The notes beneath the pieces are model-generated. The model saw nothing but the letters and a program-made list of their open reading frames with translations. It had not been told where the DNA came from and did not search any database. Source: Rhodomicrobium sp. Az07 (lineage in GTDB: Bacteria; Pseudomonadota; Alphaproteobacteria; Rhizobiales; Rhodomicrobiaceae). From it: a stretch of 64,000 nt of DNA. Shown here piece by piece: positions 25,464 to 35,376 of the stretch. Numbering within the stretch: the first letter of the stretch is position 1; each line of letters opens with the position of its first letter. The position numbers and the translations under genes were made by a program. The DNA is taken from positions 22,109-86,108 of the forward strand of contig NZ_JAHFZG010000016.1 of assembly GCF_018619475.1 (NCBI RefSeq), given 5' to 3'.

Positions 25464-26156
25464 ATGTTCTCGAACTTCGACTTTCAGGTCATCATCGACG
25501 CGCTGCCCTACCTGTTCCTTGAGGGCATGGTCTTCACGCTGAAGCTGACGCTTCTCGCGGCGCTCTTCGGCACCATCCTGGGCACGATCCTAGCGCTCAT
25601 GCGCCTGTCGGGTGTATGGCCGCTGCCTCAGATCGCAGGCACCTATGTGAACTTCGTGCGTTCACTGCCGCTGCTGCTCGTGATCTTCTGGTTCTTCTTC
25701 CTCGTGCCGTTCATCGCGCAGAAGATCGTGGGCTCGCCGCGACCGATCCCCATCGATCCATTCCTCACCGCGCTGATCACCTTCAGCCTGTTCGAAGCGG
25801 CCTACTTCTCGGAGATCATGCGCGCGGGCATCCAGTCCCTGCCGAAAGGTCAGGTCGCGGCGGGCTATGCGCTCGGCCTGAGCTATCCGCAGGTGATGCG
25901 GCGCATCGTGCTGCCGCAGGCCTTCCGCAACATGCTGCCGGTTCTGCTGACGCAGACCATCGTATTGTTTCAGGATACCTCCCTCGTCTATGTGCTGTCG
26001 CTGAATGACTTCCTCGGCATCGCGGGCAAGATCGGCCAGCGCGACGGGCGCCTCACGGAGATGTATCTTTTCGTGGCGCTCGTCTATTTCCTCATTTCCT
26101 TCGCGGCCTCGCAGGCGGTTCGACGCTTGCAGGTGCATACGGCAATCATTCGGTAG
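25464..26156 (+). CDS. gltK: Glutamate/aspartate ABC transporter permease, second subunit
   Basis: The 230-residue permease is of the same family, with [40 protein letters not shown] and the EAA loop [19 protein letters not shown]. It is the partner of the upstream permease in a heterodimeric channel. GAGGTAGCG precedes ATG 25464. The next gene, the ATPase, starts 10 bases after its stop. Confidence 0.92.
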   Translation: MFSNFDFQVIIDALPYLFLEGMVFTLKLTLLAALFGTILGTILALMRLSGVWPLPQIAGTYVNFVRSLPLLLVIFWFFFLVPFIAQKIVGSPRPIPIDPFLTALITFSLFEAAYFSEIMRAGIQSLPKGQVAAGYALGLSYPQVMRRIVLPQAFRNMLPVLLTQTIVLFQDTSLVYVLSLNDFLGIAGKIGQRDGRLTEMYLFVALVYFLISFAASQAVRRLQVHTAIIR

Positions 26157-26166
26157 GGCTTTCCTC

Positions 26167-26955
26167 ATGAACACGGCAGCGACAACGCCGAATTCGGCCG
26201 CGAAACAGTCCTCCGGCGTGCCTGTCATTGAGATGATCGGCGTCAGCAAATGGTACACGCCGGAATTTCAGGTGCTCGATTCCTGCTCGACATCGGTACA
26301 GAAGGGCGAGGTGGTCGTTGTTTGCGGGCCGTCCGGCTCCGGCAAATCCACGCTCATCAAATGCGTGAACGCGCTTGAACCGTTTCAGCAGGGCGACATC
26401 TTCGTCGAGGGCGTGAAGGTGAACGACCGCGCGACGGATCTGCCGAAACTTCGCTCACGCATCGGCATGGTGTTCCAGAACTTCGAGCTTTTCCCGCATC
26501 TCACCATCATGGAGAACCTCACGCTCGCGCAGCGCAAGGTGCTGAAGCGCGGCAAGGACGAAGCCGACGCGAAGGCGCGGAAACTGCTCCAGCGCGTCGG
26601 TCTTTCCGATCAGGCGCCGAAATATCCCGGCCAGCTTTCGGGCGGGCAGCAGCAGCGCGTTGCCATCGCCCGCGCGCTCGCCATGGACCCGGTTGCCATG
26701 CTTTTCGACGAGCCGACATCCGCGCTCGACCCGGAGATGGTGAGCGAAGTGCTCGACGTGATGGTGGAGCTTGCGCGCGAGGGCATGACGATGATGGTCG
26801 TCACGCATGAAATGGGATTTGCGCGTAAAGTTGCGGATCGCGTTATCTTCATGGATTTGGGCGCTATCGTCGAAGACGTGCCCACGGAAGATTTTTTCGG
26901 CAGTCCGCGCTCCGAGCGCGCGCAACTCTTCCTCTCCAAAATCCTTTCACATTGA
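26167..26955 (+). CDS. gltL: Glutamate/aspartate ABC transporter ATPase
   Basis: The 262-residue ATPase has Walker [10 protein letters not shown]-loop [10 protein letters not shown], signature LSGGQQQR, Walker [13 protein letters not shown] and switch histidine VVTHEMGF, all as in GltL/GlnQ. An N-terminal extension of about 20 polar residues precedes the conserved [10 protein letters not shown]. It powers the two permeases upstream. The start ATG 26167 was chosen because it follows the permease stop by 10 bases. Confidence 0.94.
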   Translation: MNTAATTPNSAAKQSSGVPVIEMIGVSKWYTPEFQVLDSCSTSVQKGEVVVVCGPSGSGKSTLIKCVNALEPFQQGDIFVEGVKVNDRATDLPKLRSRIGMVFQNFELFPHLTIMENLTLAQRKVLKRGKDEADAKARKLLQRVGLSDQAPKYPGQLSGGQQQRVAIARALAMDPVAMLFDEPTSALDPEMVSEVLDVMVELAREGMTMMVVTHEMGFARKVADRVIFMDLGAIVEDVPTEDFFGSPRSERAQLFLSKILSH

Positions 26956-26969
26956 AACGGTAGAAGTTA

Positions 26970-27004
26970 CAGGCGTTAACTTGGTCATCAGCGGCTAACG
27001 CCTG
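26970..27004. repeat. Inverted repeat after gltL
   Basis: CAGGCGTTA and TAACGCCTG form a perfect 9-bp inverted repeat with a 17-base loop between the stops of gltL and the convergent small gene. No T run follows, so it is at best a weak terminator. Confidence 0.35.
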
Positions 27005-27013
27005 CCGGGCTCG

Positions 27014-27166
27014 CTACTTCTTCTTTGCTGGCCGCTGCGAAAGAGCTGAACCCGCCGCGGTTTTTGTCTTCTTGCTTGCGTCGTCCTTGCCCAGCACTTT
27101 TCCCGCTGCGGATGCGGCCTTTTCACTGGTTTCGCCCGACGTTTTTTCCTTGCTCGACTTTGCCAT
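27014..27166 (-). CDS. Small Lys/Ser/Ala-rich hypothetical protein, 50 residues
   Basis: From ATG 27166 the frame encodes a small, strongly charged protein (AKSSKEKTSGETSEKAAS, then SKKTKTAAGSALSQRPAKKK). It has no signal peptide or hydrophobic core, so it is probably disordered; such Lys-rich small proteins sometimes bind DNA. The upstream GAGGATCTC is a usable ribosome binding site. The frame stays open upstream to GTG 27241, but those residues look unrelated. It is convergent with the glutamate transporter operon. Confidence 0.45.
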   Translation of the reverse strand: MAKSSKEKTSGETSEKAASAAGKVLGKDDASKKTKTAAGSALSQRPAKKK

Positions 27167-27440
27167 GAGATCCTCGCTTCCCGAAGCCGCGCTCAATGCG
27201 CTTGCATTGGAACACAACGCCCGGCGGGAAGAGTCGTTCACGGATTTCGGTCGGGAGATGCCTCAAATTTGCTTTGCGGGATCGATGCGGCGTCACCACG
27301 TCCCGGCTCGAAGCTGTCGCCTCCTTCGTTTCCCCGGTTGACACCGCGCCTCGCGGGGTGGACACCGAAGCCGGTCTTGAAAAAGCGCGCAAAATCCGTG
27401 CAAGGTGTTGGCGCGCCGGTTCGGCGAAACAGGTAGAGTG

Positions 27441-28352
27441 ATGACATCCATTTCCACGGCCGCGACGGCTAGGCCCGCGAAGATCGCCTATCAGGGCGAA
27501 CCCGGCGCGAATTCGCATATTGCCTGCATCAATTACGACGCGTCGCTCGAACCGTTCCCCTGCGCCACATTCGAGGAAGCGCTGCTCGCGGTGAAGCATC
27601 GCGCGGTTCGCTATGCGCTGATCCCGGTGGAGAATTCGGTCGCGGGCCGCGTCGCGGACGTGCATTACCTCCTGCCTAATTCCGGCGTGCATATCGTCGG
27701 CGAGCATTTCGAGCGCATCTATCACCAGCTCATGGCGCTGCCCGGCGTGGATTTGTCCGCGCTGAAGACGGTTCACAGCCACACACAAGCGCTCGGCCAG
27801 TGCCGCACCGCGATCCGGAAGCTCGGCCTGCGCCCCGTTCCCGAGGCCGACACGGCCGGGTCGGCGCGCATGGTTGCCGAAGACGGCGATCCGACAAAGG
27901 CGGCCATCGCCTCGAAGCTCGCCGCCGATATTTACGGGCTGCGCATCCTGAAGAGCGATATCGAGGACGCCGCGCACAATACGACGCGCTTCCTTGCGCT
28001 CGCCGATGAAGCGGTGATGCCCGCGTCCGGCAACGGCCCGACGCTGACCACGTTCATTTTCCGCGTCCGCAATGTGCCGGCGGCGCTCTACAAGGCGCTC
28101 GGCGGCTTCGCCACGAACGGCGTGAACATGACGAAGCTCGAGTCCTATCAGCCGGAAGGCAGTTTCAGCGCAACCATGTTTTATGCCGACGTCGAAGGCC
28201 ACCCGGAAGATCGCCCGCTCAAGCTTTCGCTTGAGGAACTGGCGTTCTATTCGACAGAGGTCGTTGTGCTCGGCACCTATCCCGCGAGCCCGTTTCGCGA
28301 GACGTTGAGAAGGGCGCCGGTGGACGACGAACCGCGCAGGCTCGCGCGGTAG
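27441..28352 (+). CDS. pheA: Prephenate dehydratase
   Basis: The 303-residue monofunctional P-protein converts prephenate to phenylpyruvate for phenylalanine synthesis. The dehydratase domain shows KIAYQGEPGANSHIA, VENSVAGRVADVHYLL and the catalytic TRF motif in NTTRFLALAD. The C-terminal ACT domain (TFIFRVRNVPAALYKALGGF, then NMTKLESYQ) is the phenylalanine-sensing regulatory domain. AGGTAGAG precedes ATG 27441. A 270-base upstream region free of genes holds its promoter. tyrC and hisC lie 9 kb downstream, not in one operon with it. Confidence 0.93.
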   Translation: MTSISTAATARPAKIAYQGEPGANSHIACINYDASLEPFPCATFEEALLAVKHRAVRYALIPVENSVAGRVADVHYLLPNSGVHIVGEHFERIYHQLMALPGVDLSALKTVHSHTQALGQCRTAIRKLGLRPVPEADTAGSARMVAEDGDPTKAAIASKLAADIYGLRILKSDIEDAAHNTTRFLALADEAVMPASGNGPTLTTFIFRVRNVPAALYKALGGFATNGVNMTKLESYQPEGSFSATMFYADVEGHPEDRPLKLSLEELAFYSTEVVVLGTYPASPFRETLRRAPVDDEPRRLAR

Positions 28353-28394
28353 GCGTCGCGACGGCTTGCGTGGCCGGGAATGATGGGCGCCGAC

Positions 28395-28997
28395 TTAAGC
28401 GCCAAGCTCCGCGAGAAACGCATCGTGCGTCAGCGGACGCGAGAACATCGCGAAGTCTCGCGTCGTGGCGACGCGCTGTTCTTCCTCGCTCAGCGCCGCC
28501 GTGCAATCGGTCAGCGTGACGACGCGAAACCCGCGCTCATAGGCCGAACGCATGGTGCTTTCCACGCAGCAATTGGTGAGGAAGCCAGCAAGCACGACGT
28601 CCGTCACGCCGCGCTGGCGCAACACGAAATCGAGGTTTGTGCTGGCGAAGCAATCGAGGCCGCGCTTTCCTTCGATGACGATATCGCCCGGTTGCGGCGT
28701 CAGTTCCTCGATGATCTCCGCGCCCCATGTGCCTTTCCGAAACGCCTTCGCCCCTACGACGCCCGCGAGGATGCCGTAAGGGTTCGCAGGAATTTCGGGA
28801 TATCCTTCCGCGAAGCTGATAGCGGCGTGCATGACGGTTACGCCGTGGCGTCGCGCCTCTTCGACGGTCGCGAGCGTATTGGCGAGCATGTTTGTGCTCT
28901 CCATCACTTCCTTGACGCCCTCATGATGTGCGCCGCCCGGTTTCACGAAATCGTTCTGGTATTCGATAAGCACAAGCGCTGTGGTTTTCGGGTCCAT
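28395..28997 (-). CDS. Isochorismatase-like cysteine hydrolase
   Basis: This 200-residue alpha/beta hydrolase of the isochorismatase superfamily has the triad Asp16 (IEYQNDFV), Lys111 (IEGKRGLDCF) and Cys143 or Cys144 (AGFLTNCCVESTMR), together with the conserved cis-peptide region before the cysteine. Substrates in the family include nicotinamide, N-carbamoyl compounds and isochorismate; none can be assigned here. It is convergent with pheA. The start ATG 28997 is preceded by GAGGGAGGAT. Confidence 0.87.
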   Translation of the reverse strand: MDPKTTALVLIEYQNDFVKPGGAHHEGVKEVMESTNMLANTLATVEEARRHGVTVMHAAISFAEGYPEIPANPYGILAGVVGAKAFRKGTWGAEIIEELTPQPGDIVIEGKRGLDCFASTNLDFVLRQRGVTDVVLAGFLTNCCVESTMRSAYERGFRVVTLTDCTAALSEEEQRVATTRDFAMFSRPLTHDAFLAELGA

Positions 28998-29186
28998 GCT
29001 GATCCTCCCTCATTATTCGCAAATGCTGTTCTTCGAGAATGACCGGGAGATGACAAATGGACAAGTCTATGCTCGCTGCCGGAGAGGCGCGCGCGTGCAC
29101 CGGCGCTCGCATCGGGCCGCTAAGTGCTTGCTGGGTAAACTTATCCGCGTTCGGACTCGATTTCGCCCTGGACCGATCGAGGTCGA

Positions 29187-29693
29187 TCAACTTTCCGAAA
29201 TGACGGGGCAGCCCCCTGCCGCACGCTCTCCCCACTGCGAGAAAGGCCGCTTGCAGAGGCTCGCGTTCGAATAGCGAGGGTCGCCGCTGATTTCCGCGCC
29301 GATCCAGAGAGGCAGCGGGAAACCGTGGTCCTCGTGCGGAAGTTCGATTTCGGCCACGACGAGACCTTCGTTCTCGCCCTGAAACACGTCGATTTCCCAT
29401 GTGAGACCGTGCCACGGCAGCAGATGGCGGCGCTTTTCAATGATCGAGCCCTCGCGAAGCTCCATGAGCGCGACCGCGTGATCGGGCGGGATGTCGTATT
29501 CGAACTCCAGGCGGCGGATGCCCACGCCCGCCGATTTCATCGTCAGCGTCGCGCGACCGTCTCGCGTCCGGATGCGCAGCGACATCTTCCCGGTGTTAGC
29601 GAGGTAGGCTTGACGGATCATGGAGCCGCCGTCGGCATACGCCCGCCAGCTATCGTTCGCCACCAGAAATTTCCGTTCGATTTCGAAGGGCAT
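29187..29693 (-). CDS. CYTH-domain (class IV adenylate cyclase/thiamine triphosphatase-like) protein
   Basis: The protein begins PFEIERKFLVAND, the ExExK signature that names the CYTH family of triphosphate tunnel enzymes. SLRIRTRDGRATLTMKS and EFEYDIP follow, supplying the alternating basic and acidic residues of the tunnel. The length of 168 residues fits the short bacterial CygB/YgiF-like triphosphatases that act on inorganic triphosphate. The start is ATG 29693; the frame is open upstream but without homology. It lies 80 bases downstream of spoVR on the same strand and may be read with it. Confidence 0.85.
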   Translation of the reverse strand: MPFEIERKFLVANDSWRAYADGGSMIRQAYLANTGKMSLRIRTRDGRATLTMKSAGVGIRRLEFEYDIPPDHAVALMELREGSIIEKRRHLLPWHGLTWEIDVFQGENEGLVVAEIELPHEDHGFPLPLWIGAEISGDPRYSNASLCKRPFSQWGERAAGGCPVISES

Positions 29694-29773
29694 CAGAGTT
29701 TTCCGGCAAGGGCCACGCATCGGAGCAAAGGCTCCGTTCAAGGTAGTTGTACGCGCCCCGGCTGAAAAACTCG

Positions 29774-31327
29774 CTAAACGAACGGGTGAACAGGCTCCGC
29801 CGTATGCTTGGTGGAGATGTCGCCCTTGTCGTTTTCTTCCGTGAGGTGAACCTCGTAGCCCCAAAGGTTTGCGAGGTGCTGAAGCACGCGCTCGGCGTCC
29901 TCCTCCTCCAGCATGACGCCGTCGATCACGCTGTGGCGCAGGACGAGGCGGCGGTCGCCTTCAAGGTCCACGTCCACGATCTGGATGTCGGGGTCGTGGC
30001 GCGACACGTCGTAATGCCGCGCGAGCGCCCGGCGAACGCGCATATAACCGCGCTCGTCGTGGATGGCGTCGACAGACAGATCCTTTTCGCGGGCGTCGTC
30101 CGTCACCAGGAACAGGCCCATCTTGCGGATCACGGCGGGGCTGAGAAACTGCGAGACGAAGCTTTCGTCGCGGTAGTTCGCCCAGATATCCTTGAGCGTC
30201 TCGACCGGGTCGCCGTTGCCCGCCATATCCGGGAACCAGGCGCGGTCTTCCGCCGTCGGGTTCACGCACATGCGCTCGATGTCCTTCATCATGGTGAAGC
30301 CGAGCGCATAGGGATTGAGGCCGTAATAGCGGCGGTCGTCGAAGTCCGGCTGCGCCACGACATTCGTGTGCGAATGCAGGAATTCGAGATACGAGCCTTC
30401 CGTGATGCGACCGCGATCGTAGAGCCGCTGCATGATCTCGTAATGGGTGTAGGTGGCGCAGCCCTCGTTCATCATTTTCGTCTGGCGCTGCGGATAGAAA
30501 TATTGCGCGATGAGGCGGACGATGCGGATGACCTCACGCTGCCATGGCCGGAGACGCGGCGAGGTCTTTTCGAGGAAGTAGAGGACATTTTCCTCGGGCA
30601 ACCCCAGAAGCGCGCGGCGACGGTCTCGTTCCGTCGTGCGTTTCTTGGCCTTCTTGCCCTGCCCTTCCGGCACGGTGCGCCAGAGATCGTTGAACAGCCG
30701 CTCGCCATGCTCGCGCCGCTCGTGCTCGCGCTTCTGCTCGGAGCGAAGGTCCATCTGCCGCTTGCCGGGATAGCGGTGAATGCCCTGATTTTGCAGGGCA
30801 TGGGCCGCGTCGAGCACGCGCTCAACCTCGGCCTGACCGTACTTTTCTTCGCAATCCGCGATGAAATTCTTCGCGAAGGCCAGATAATCGAGGATGCCGT
30901 CCGCGTCGGTCCACTGCTTGAAGACGTAATTGTTCTTGAAGAAGTGATTATGCCCGTAGGCCGCGTGAGCGAGCACCAGCGTCTGCATGGTCGCGGTGTT
31001 TTCTTCGAGGAGATACACGACGCACGGGTTCGAGTTGATGACGATTTCGTAGGCGAGGCCCTGCCAGCCCTTGCGATAAAGCGTTTCGTTGCGCACGAAC
31101 TGCTTGCCGAAGGACCAGTGTCGATAGAATAGCGGCATGCCGGTTGAGGCGTAGGCGTCCAGCATCTGCTCGGTCGTTATCACCTCGATGCGCGGCCGAT
31201 AGATGTCGAGCTTCAACTCGTCACCGATCTCCGCCACACCGTCATAGATGCGCGAGAGGGTGTCGAAATCCCAGTTGGCATCCTTGAACAGAAGCGGGTC
31301 GTCTCTGCCTGCCGTCGCCGTCGTCAT
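29774..31327 (-). CDS. spoVR: SpoVR family protein
   Basis: This 517-residue SpoVR/YcgB family member contains the family stretches NWDFDTLSRIYDG, FGKQFVRNETLYRKGWQGLAYE, HAAYGHNHFFKNNY, MNEGCATYTHYEIM and NPYALGFTMMKDIE. The biochemical function is unknown. In bacteria it is strongly linked to a DUF444 protein and the PrkA kinase, exactly as here. Its ATG overlaps the yeaH stop as TGATG. Expression in other bacteria is tied to stationary phase or stress. Confidence 0.93.
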   Translation of the reverse strand: MTTATAGRDDPLLFKDANWDFDTLSRIYDGVAEIGDELKLDIYRPRIEVITTEQMLDAYASTGMPLFYRHWSFGKQFVRNETLYRKGWQGLAYEIVINSNPCVVYLLEENTATMQTLVLAHAAYGHNHFFKNNYVFKQWTDADGILDYLAFAKNFIADCEEKYGQAEVERVLDAAHALQNQGIHRYPGKRQMDLRSEQKREHERREHGERLFNDLWRTVPEGQGKKAKKRTTERDRRRALLGLPEENVLYFLEKTSPRLRPWQREVIRIVRLIAQYFYPQRQTKMMNEGCATYTHYEIMQRLYDRGRITEGSYLEFLHSHTNVVAQPDFDDRRYYGLNPYALGFTMMKDIERMCVNPTAEDRAWFPDMAGNGDPVETLKDIWANYRDESFVSQFLSPAVIRKMGLFLVTDDAREKDLSVDAIHDERGYMRVRRALARHYDVSRHDPDIQIVDVDLEGDRRLVLRHSVIDGVMLEEEDAERVLQHLANLWGYEVHLTEENDKGDISTKHTAEPVHPFV

Positions 31328-32625
31328 CAGACCCCCGAGGTTGCTGCGTTGCTCTTCCGTTCGAACAACTCCCGGAAGACAGGATAGATGTCGCGGCGGT
31401 CGCGAACTTTTCGCATCGCCATAGGCAGTTTCGGCGAGAGGATCATGTCATAGGCGCGCCAGAGCGTGCTGGGCGGCTCCACCGAACGGCGGCGCTCCTC
31501 CGGCTCGCGGCCAACCTCGATGTAGGCGTAATACTGGCAGAGCGGCAGGATCGACGTCTTCAGCAGCGAGACAGTCTTTTCGTTGTCGATCGGCAGGTTG
31601 TCGCCGTCCGAAGCCTGCGCGGCGTAAATATTCCAGACGCCGGGCGGGTAGCGGTCATGCATGACCTTGATCATTTCTTCGAGAGCGGTCGAAACCACGG
31701 TGCCGCCCGTCTCGCGGCTGTGGAAGAACGTGTCCTCGTCCACTTCCTTCGCCTCATGCGTGTGGCGGATGAACACCACCTCGACATAGCGATAACGGCG
31801 GCTGAGGAACAGGTAGAGAAGGCTGTAGAAGCGCTTCGCCAGATCCTTCAGATGTTCGTCCATGGAGCCGGACACGTCCATCAGGCAGAACATGACCGCC
31901 TGCGCCACGGGTTTCGGCTCCATCTCGAAGCGGCGATAGCGCACGTCGACCGGATCGATGAACGGGATGGCGATAGACCGCTTCGCCTGCTTCTTCAATG
32001 CTTCGCGGATTTCGAGGATTTTGTCCTCGTGGCCGCCTTCCTCTTCGAGCGCCTTGAGCTGCGCTTCGAGGTCGGCGATCTCTTCCACCTTCGGACGCCG
32101 GAGCGCGATGCGGCGGGCGAGGCTCTTGCGCATGGTCTGCTGGATCGACAGCGACGACGGCGGACCGGACGAGCGGTAGCCCGCGCGGCGCGGCTGCTCC
32201 TTGCCCTCGCCCATGACCTGACGCTTGGCAAGGTCGGGAAGTTCGAGGTCTTCGAGGAAGAGGTCGATGAACTCCTCGTCGGAAAGCGCGAAGCGAAACT
32301 CGTCTTCGCCGTTTCCGTCCGCGCTCGCGCCGCCCTTGCCGCCACCCGAGGGCGGCCGCTCTATGGCGTCGCCCTCGATGTAGCTCTTGTTGCCGGGCAG
32401 AAGATACTCGCGCGTCCCGCCCTTGCTGCTTCGGCGCAGAGACGGCTCATGAACGCCATCCACGGGCACGACAATCTCGCCGCCCTTGCCCGTGTCCGTG
32501 ATCTTGCGGTCTTTGGATGCTTCCCGCACCGCGTGCCGGACAAGCGCCCGAGCCCGGCGGATGAACCGCTGCCTGTTGCCTAGACTCTTGCCGCTCGCAT
32601 CGCGACGCCGATCAATGATGTACAC
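31327..32625 (-). CDS. yeaH: DUF444 (YeaH/YhbH) protein
   Basis: The protein starts with VYIIDRRRDASGKSLGNRQRF, as is standard for YeaH, which makes GTG 32625 the likely start. An in-frame TTG at 32673 would run into the end of prkA. The middle is charged and rich in Gly, Glu and Lys. The C-terminal half is a von Willebrand A-like domain with the metal-site motif FCLMDVSGSMDEHLKDLAKRF split as DVSGS, then TGGTVVS and ASDGDN. This is the second gene of prkA-yeaH-spoVR, lies 10 bases after prkA and overlaps spoVR. Confidence 0.92.
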   Translation of the reverse strand: MYIIDRRRDASGKSLGNRQRFIRRARALVRHAVREASKDRKITDTGKGGEIVVPVDGVHEPSLRRSSKGGTREYLLPGNKSYIEGDAIERPPSGGGKGGASADGNGEDEFRFALSDEEFIDLFLEDLELPDLAKRQVMGEGKEQPRRAGYRSSGPPSSLSIQQTMRKSLARRIALRRPKVEEIADLEAQLKALEEEGGHEDKILEIREALKKQAKRSIAIPFIDPVDVRYRRFEMEPKPVAQAVMFCLMDVSGSMDEHLKDLAKRFYSLLYLFLSRRYRYVEVVFIRHTHEAKEVDEDTFFHSRETGGTVVSTALEEMIKVMHDRYPPGVWNIYAAQASDGDNLPIDNEKTVSLLKTSILPLCQYYAYIEVGREPEERRRSVEPPSTLWRAYDMILSPKLPMAMRKVRDRRDIYPVFRELFERKSNAATSGV

Positions 32626-32635
32626 GTTTCGTTGC

Positions 32636-34576
32636 CTAGCCCGCCTGTCTAACTCGCATGTACCATTCCACAAGCCTGCGAACCTGACGCTCTGTGTAGC
32701 CTCGCGTCACCATCCGCTCGACGAATTCGCTGTGCTTCTTCTCCGTTTCGCCGTCCTTCTTCGAACCGAAGCTGATCACAGGTAGCAGGTCTTCCACCTG
32801 GCTGAACATCCGCCGCTCGATGACTTCCCGAATTTTCTCGTAGCTCGTCCAACTCGGGTTCTTGCCGCCGCGCTGCGCTCTTGCCCTCAGTGTAAACTTG
32901 ACGACCTCGTTGCGAAAGTCCTTCGGGTTCGCGATACCGGCCGGCTTCTCGATCTTCGAAAGCTCCTGATTGAGAAGCTCGCGATTCAGGAGTTGCCCGG
33001 TGTCGGCGTCCTTGAAGTCCTGATCCTCGATCCACGCATCGGCATAGGCGACGTACCTGTCGAACAGGTTCTGGCCGTAGTCGTGATAGGATTCGAGGTA
33101 GGCTTTCTGGATCTCGTTCCCGATGAACTCAGCATAACGGGGACCGAGTTCCGTCTTTATGAACTCGATATACGCGCTTTCGATGTCGTCGGGGTATTGC
33201 TCCCGGCGGATAGCCTGTTCCAGCACATACATGAGATGCACCGGGTCGGCGCCCACTTCCTGCGTGTCGTGGTTGTAGGTGGCCGACAGCGTCTTGAACG
33301 CGAAGCGCGTCGAGATGCCGTCCATCCCTTCATCCACGCCCGCATGATCGCGGTATTCCTGCATGGTGCGGGCCTTCGGATCGACCTCTTTCAGGCTTTC
33401 GCCGTCATAGACCCGCATCTTGGCGTAAAGGCTCGAATTCTCGTGAGGCTTGAGGCGCGACAGCACCGAGAAGCGCGCCAACATTCCGAGCGTGCCTGGA
33501 GCGCACGGAGCGTTCGCCAGCTCCGATGTGCGGATGAGCTTGTCGTAGATCTGCTCTTCCTCTTGAACGCGCAGGCAGTACGGAACCTTGATCACATAGA
33601 TACGGTCGATGAAGGCTTCGTTCGTCTTGTTGTTCTTGAAGCTGCGCCACTCGGCTTCGTTCGAGTGGGCCATGATGATGCCGTTGTACGGGATCGACCC
33701 GATATTCTCGGAGCCGACATAGTTACCGTCCTGCGTCGCGGTCAGGAGCGGATGCAGCATCTTGATCGGCGCCTTGAACATCTCGACGAATTCGAGCACG
33801 CCCTGGTTCGCGCGGTTCAGGCCGCCGGAGTAGGAGTAGGCGTCCGGATCGTTCTGAGCGAGCAGTTCGAGGCGGCGGATGTCCACCTTGCCGACGAGCG
33901 AGGAAACGTCCTGATTGTTCTCGTCGCCCGGCTCCGTCTTGGCAATTGCGATCTGGCGCAGCCGTGACGGAGATATCTTCGCGACCTTGAACTTCGTGAT
34001 GTCGCCGCCGAATTCATCGAGCCGCTTCAGACACCACGGGCTCATGAGGCCCGTGAGACGGCGCTTGGGGATGCCGTAGTCCTCTTCGATGCGGTCGCCC
34101 ATCGTCTCGCGGTCGAACAGGCAGAGCGGGCTTTCGAAAATGGGAGACAACGCGTCGCCCGCCTTCAGCACATAGATCGGCTTGTGCTCCATCAAGGCCT
34201 TGATGCGCTCGGCAAGCGAAGACTTGCCGCCGCCAACGGGGCCGAGCAGATAGAGGATCTGCTTGCGCTCCTCAAGGCCTTGCGCGCCCTGACGGAAGAA
34301 AGCGACGATCCGCTCGATCGTCTCTTCCATGCCGTAAAACTCGGCGAAGGCCGGGTAAACGCGGATGGTGCGGTTCATGAAGATGCGGCCGAGACGGGAA
34401 TCCTTTGAGGTATCCACCATCTCGGGCTCGCCAATGGCGGCCAGCAGCCTCTCGTGTGGAGAGGCGTACATGAGCGGATCTGTTTTGCACCCCTTCAGAT
34501 ACTCCGCCAGACTCATAACGGTTTCGCGTCTTGCCTCGAAACCGCGCGCATAGGTGTCAAACAAGTCAGTCGACAT
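32636..34576 (-). CDS. prkA: PrkA serine protein kinase / AAA+ ATPase
   Basis: The 646-residue protein has the PrkA AAA domain with Walker A GPVGGGKS (residues 112-119), the family-specific YRGIIEFVEMF-like stretch (GVLEFVEMFKAPIK) and TATQDGNYVGSENIGSIPY, then the C-terminal PrkA domain ending EWYMRVRQAG. Its E. coli homologue YeaG acts in nitrogen starvation and stationary phase; in Bacillus an AAA+ protease activity has also been reported. ATG 34576 was chosen because conserved sequence begins there (STDLFDTYARGFEARRETV). It is the first gene of the prkA-yeaH-spoVR unit. Confidence 0.93.
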   Translation of the reverse strand: MSTDLFDTYARGFEARRETVMSLAEYLKGCKTDPLMYASPHERLLAAIGEPEMVDTSKDSRLGRIFMNRTIRVYPAFAEFYGMEETIERIVAFFRQGAQGLEERKQILYLLGPVGGGKSSLAERIKALMEHKPIYVLKAGDALSPIFESPLCLFDRETMGDRIEEDYGIPKRRLTGLMSPWCLKRLDEFGGDITKFKVAKISPSRLRQIAIAKTEPGDENNQDVSSLVGKVDIRRLELLAQNDPDAYSYSGGLNRANQGVLEFVEMFKAPIKMLHPLLTATQDGNYVGSENIGSIPYNGIIMAHSNEAEWRSFKNNKTNEAFIDRIYVIKVPYCLRVQEEEQIYDKLIRTSELANAPCAPGTLGMLARFSVLSRLKPHENSSLYAKMRVYDGESLKEVDPKARTMQEYRDHAGVDEGMDGISTRFAFKTLSATYNHDTQEVGADPVHLMYVLEQAIRREQYPDDIESAYIEFIKTELGPRYAEFIGNEIQKAYLESYHDYGQNLFDRYVAYADAWIEDQDFKDADTGQLLNRELLNQELSKIEKPAGIANPKDFRNEVVKFTLRARAQRGGKNPSWTSYEKIREVIERRMFSQVEDLLPVISFGSKKDGETEKKHSEFVERMVTRGYTERQVRRLVEWYMRVRQAG

Positions 34577-35121
34577 CGCGACCCCGCTGATCTTCGTTGG
34601 AGATAAGTCCTGGAGTGAGCGTGAGGAGCCCCATGCACCTTCTCTCTGCCCCAAGAGGGCCAGGGTAAATCGACCCGGCAAGGCTGCTCGGCAGACACTT
34701 CATCGCCACGAGATCGGTCGAGAGTGCCCTGATTTTATGTCGGACGTGAGATGGCCAATGGAAGGGGGTCCAGCCGCATGGAGGAAAATTAAACGTCTGA
34801 TTTGGAGATTGACCCAATGCTGAACCCGTTGCCAATCTGGAACCGATGATGTCCCCCATGCAAACAAGATGCCGAAACCCGCGCATTCCCGCCCGACGCT
34901 TAAATAATAAGCATCGGCAAGGCGCTTGAAAAGCACTACCTTTGGGAGAGATGGAATAAGGCACGCACGCCCGGTCAAAAACGACGCCGTGGTTAAGGCA
35001 TGCTAGTGGAGCGGATTTGACATTTGAGTCCCGGTTTTGCTTGCGAGGGTGCTGCAAACAGATGCAAATGTCGGTATCGGACCACTGCCGCGTTCAGAAG
35101 CTCAAGCGCGCCGAAAAGGAC
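34577..35121. other. Intergenic region upstream of prkA
   Basis: This 545-base region between prkA and the csp terminator has no supported gene on either strand. Reading frames are short, with mixed codon use and no homology. It is less GC-rich than the genes around it and must hold the prkA promoter on the minus strand. I looked for an EcfG-type site (GGAAC with CGTT) and did not see a convincing one. Confidence 0.5.
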
Positions 35122-35149
35122 AAAAAAAGAGCGCGGTCTCCCGCGCTCT
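35122..35149 (-). terminator. Rho-independent terminator of the cold-shock gene
   Basis: On the minus strand AGAGCGCGG, loop GAGA, CCGCGCTCT is followed by seven T. It lies 18 bases after the csp stop codon. Confidence 0.9.
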
Positions 35150-35166
35150 CGAAAAAAAACCGCTGT

Positions 35167-35376
35167 TTACGCGACCTGCAGATTGCCCGCAGAGGTCTTG
35201 CCGGTACGGCGGTCGGTCTGGATTTCGAACGAAACCTTCTGGCCTTCAACGAGACCACGGAGGCCGGCGCGCTCAAGGGCGCTGACGTGCACGAACACAT
35301 CCTTGCCGCCGTCATCGGGCTGAATGAAGCCGTAGCCTTTTTGGCTGTTGTACCATTTCACGACGCCCATATTCAT
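35167..35376 (-). CDS. cspA: Cold-shock domain protein
   Basis: The 69-residue single-domain cold-shock protein has both RNA-binding motifs, KGYGFIQPDDG (RNP1) and VFVHVSAL (RNP2), and the N-terminal MGVVKWYNSQ. Its role is RNA chaperone or anti-termination. AAAGGAC lies 6 bases before ATG 35376; the third codon is also ATG. A strong terminator closes the unit, and a long upstream region may form the regulated 5' leader that is usual for csp genes. Confidence 0.93.
   Translation of the reverse strand: MNMGVVKWYNSQKGYGFIQPDDGGKDVFVHVSALERAGLRGLVEGQKVSFEIQTDRRTGKTSAGNLQVA

Noticed and set aside
26970..27004. Inverted repeat as a terminator of the glutamate transporter operon
   Set aside because: The loop is 17 bases and no T run follows on either strand, so I list it only as a repeat.
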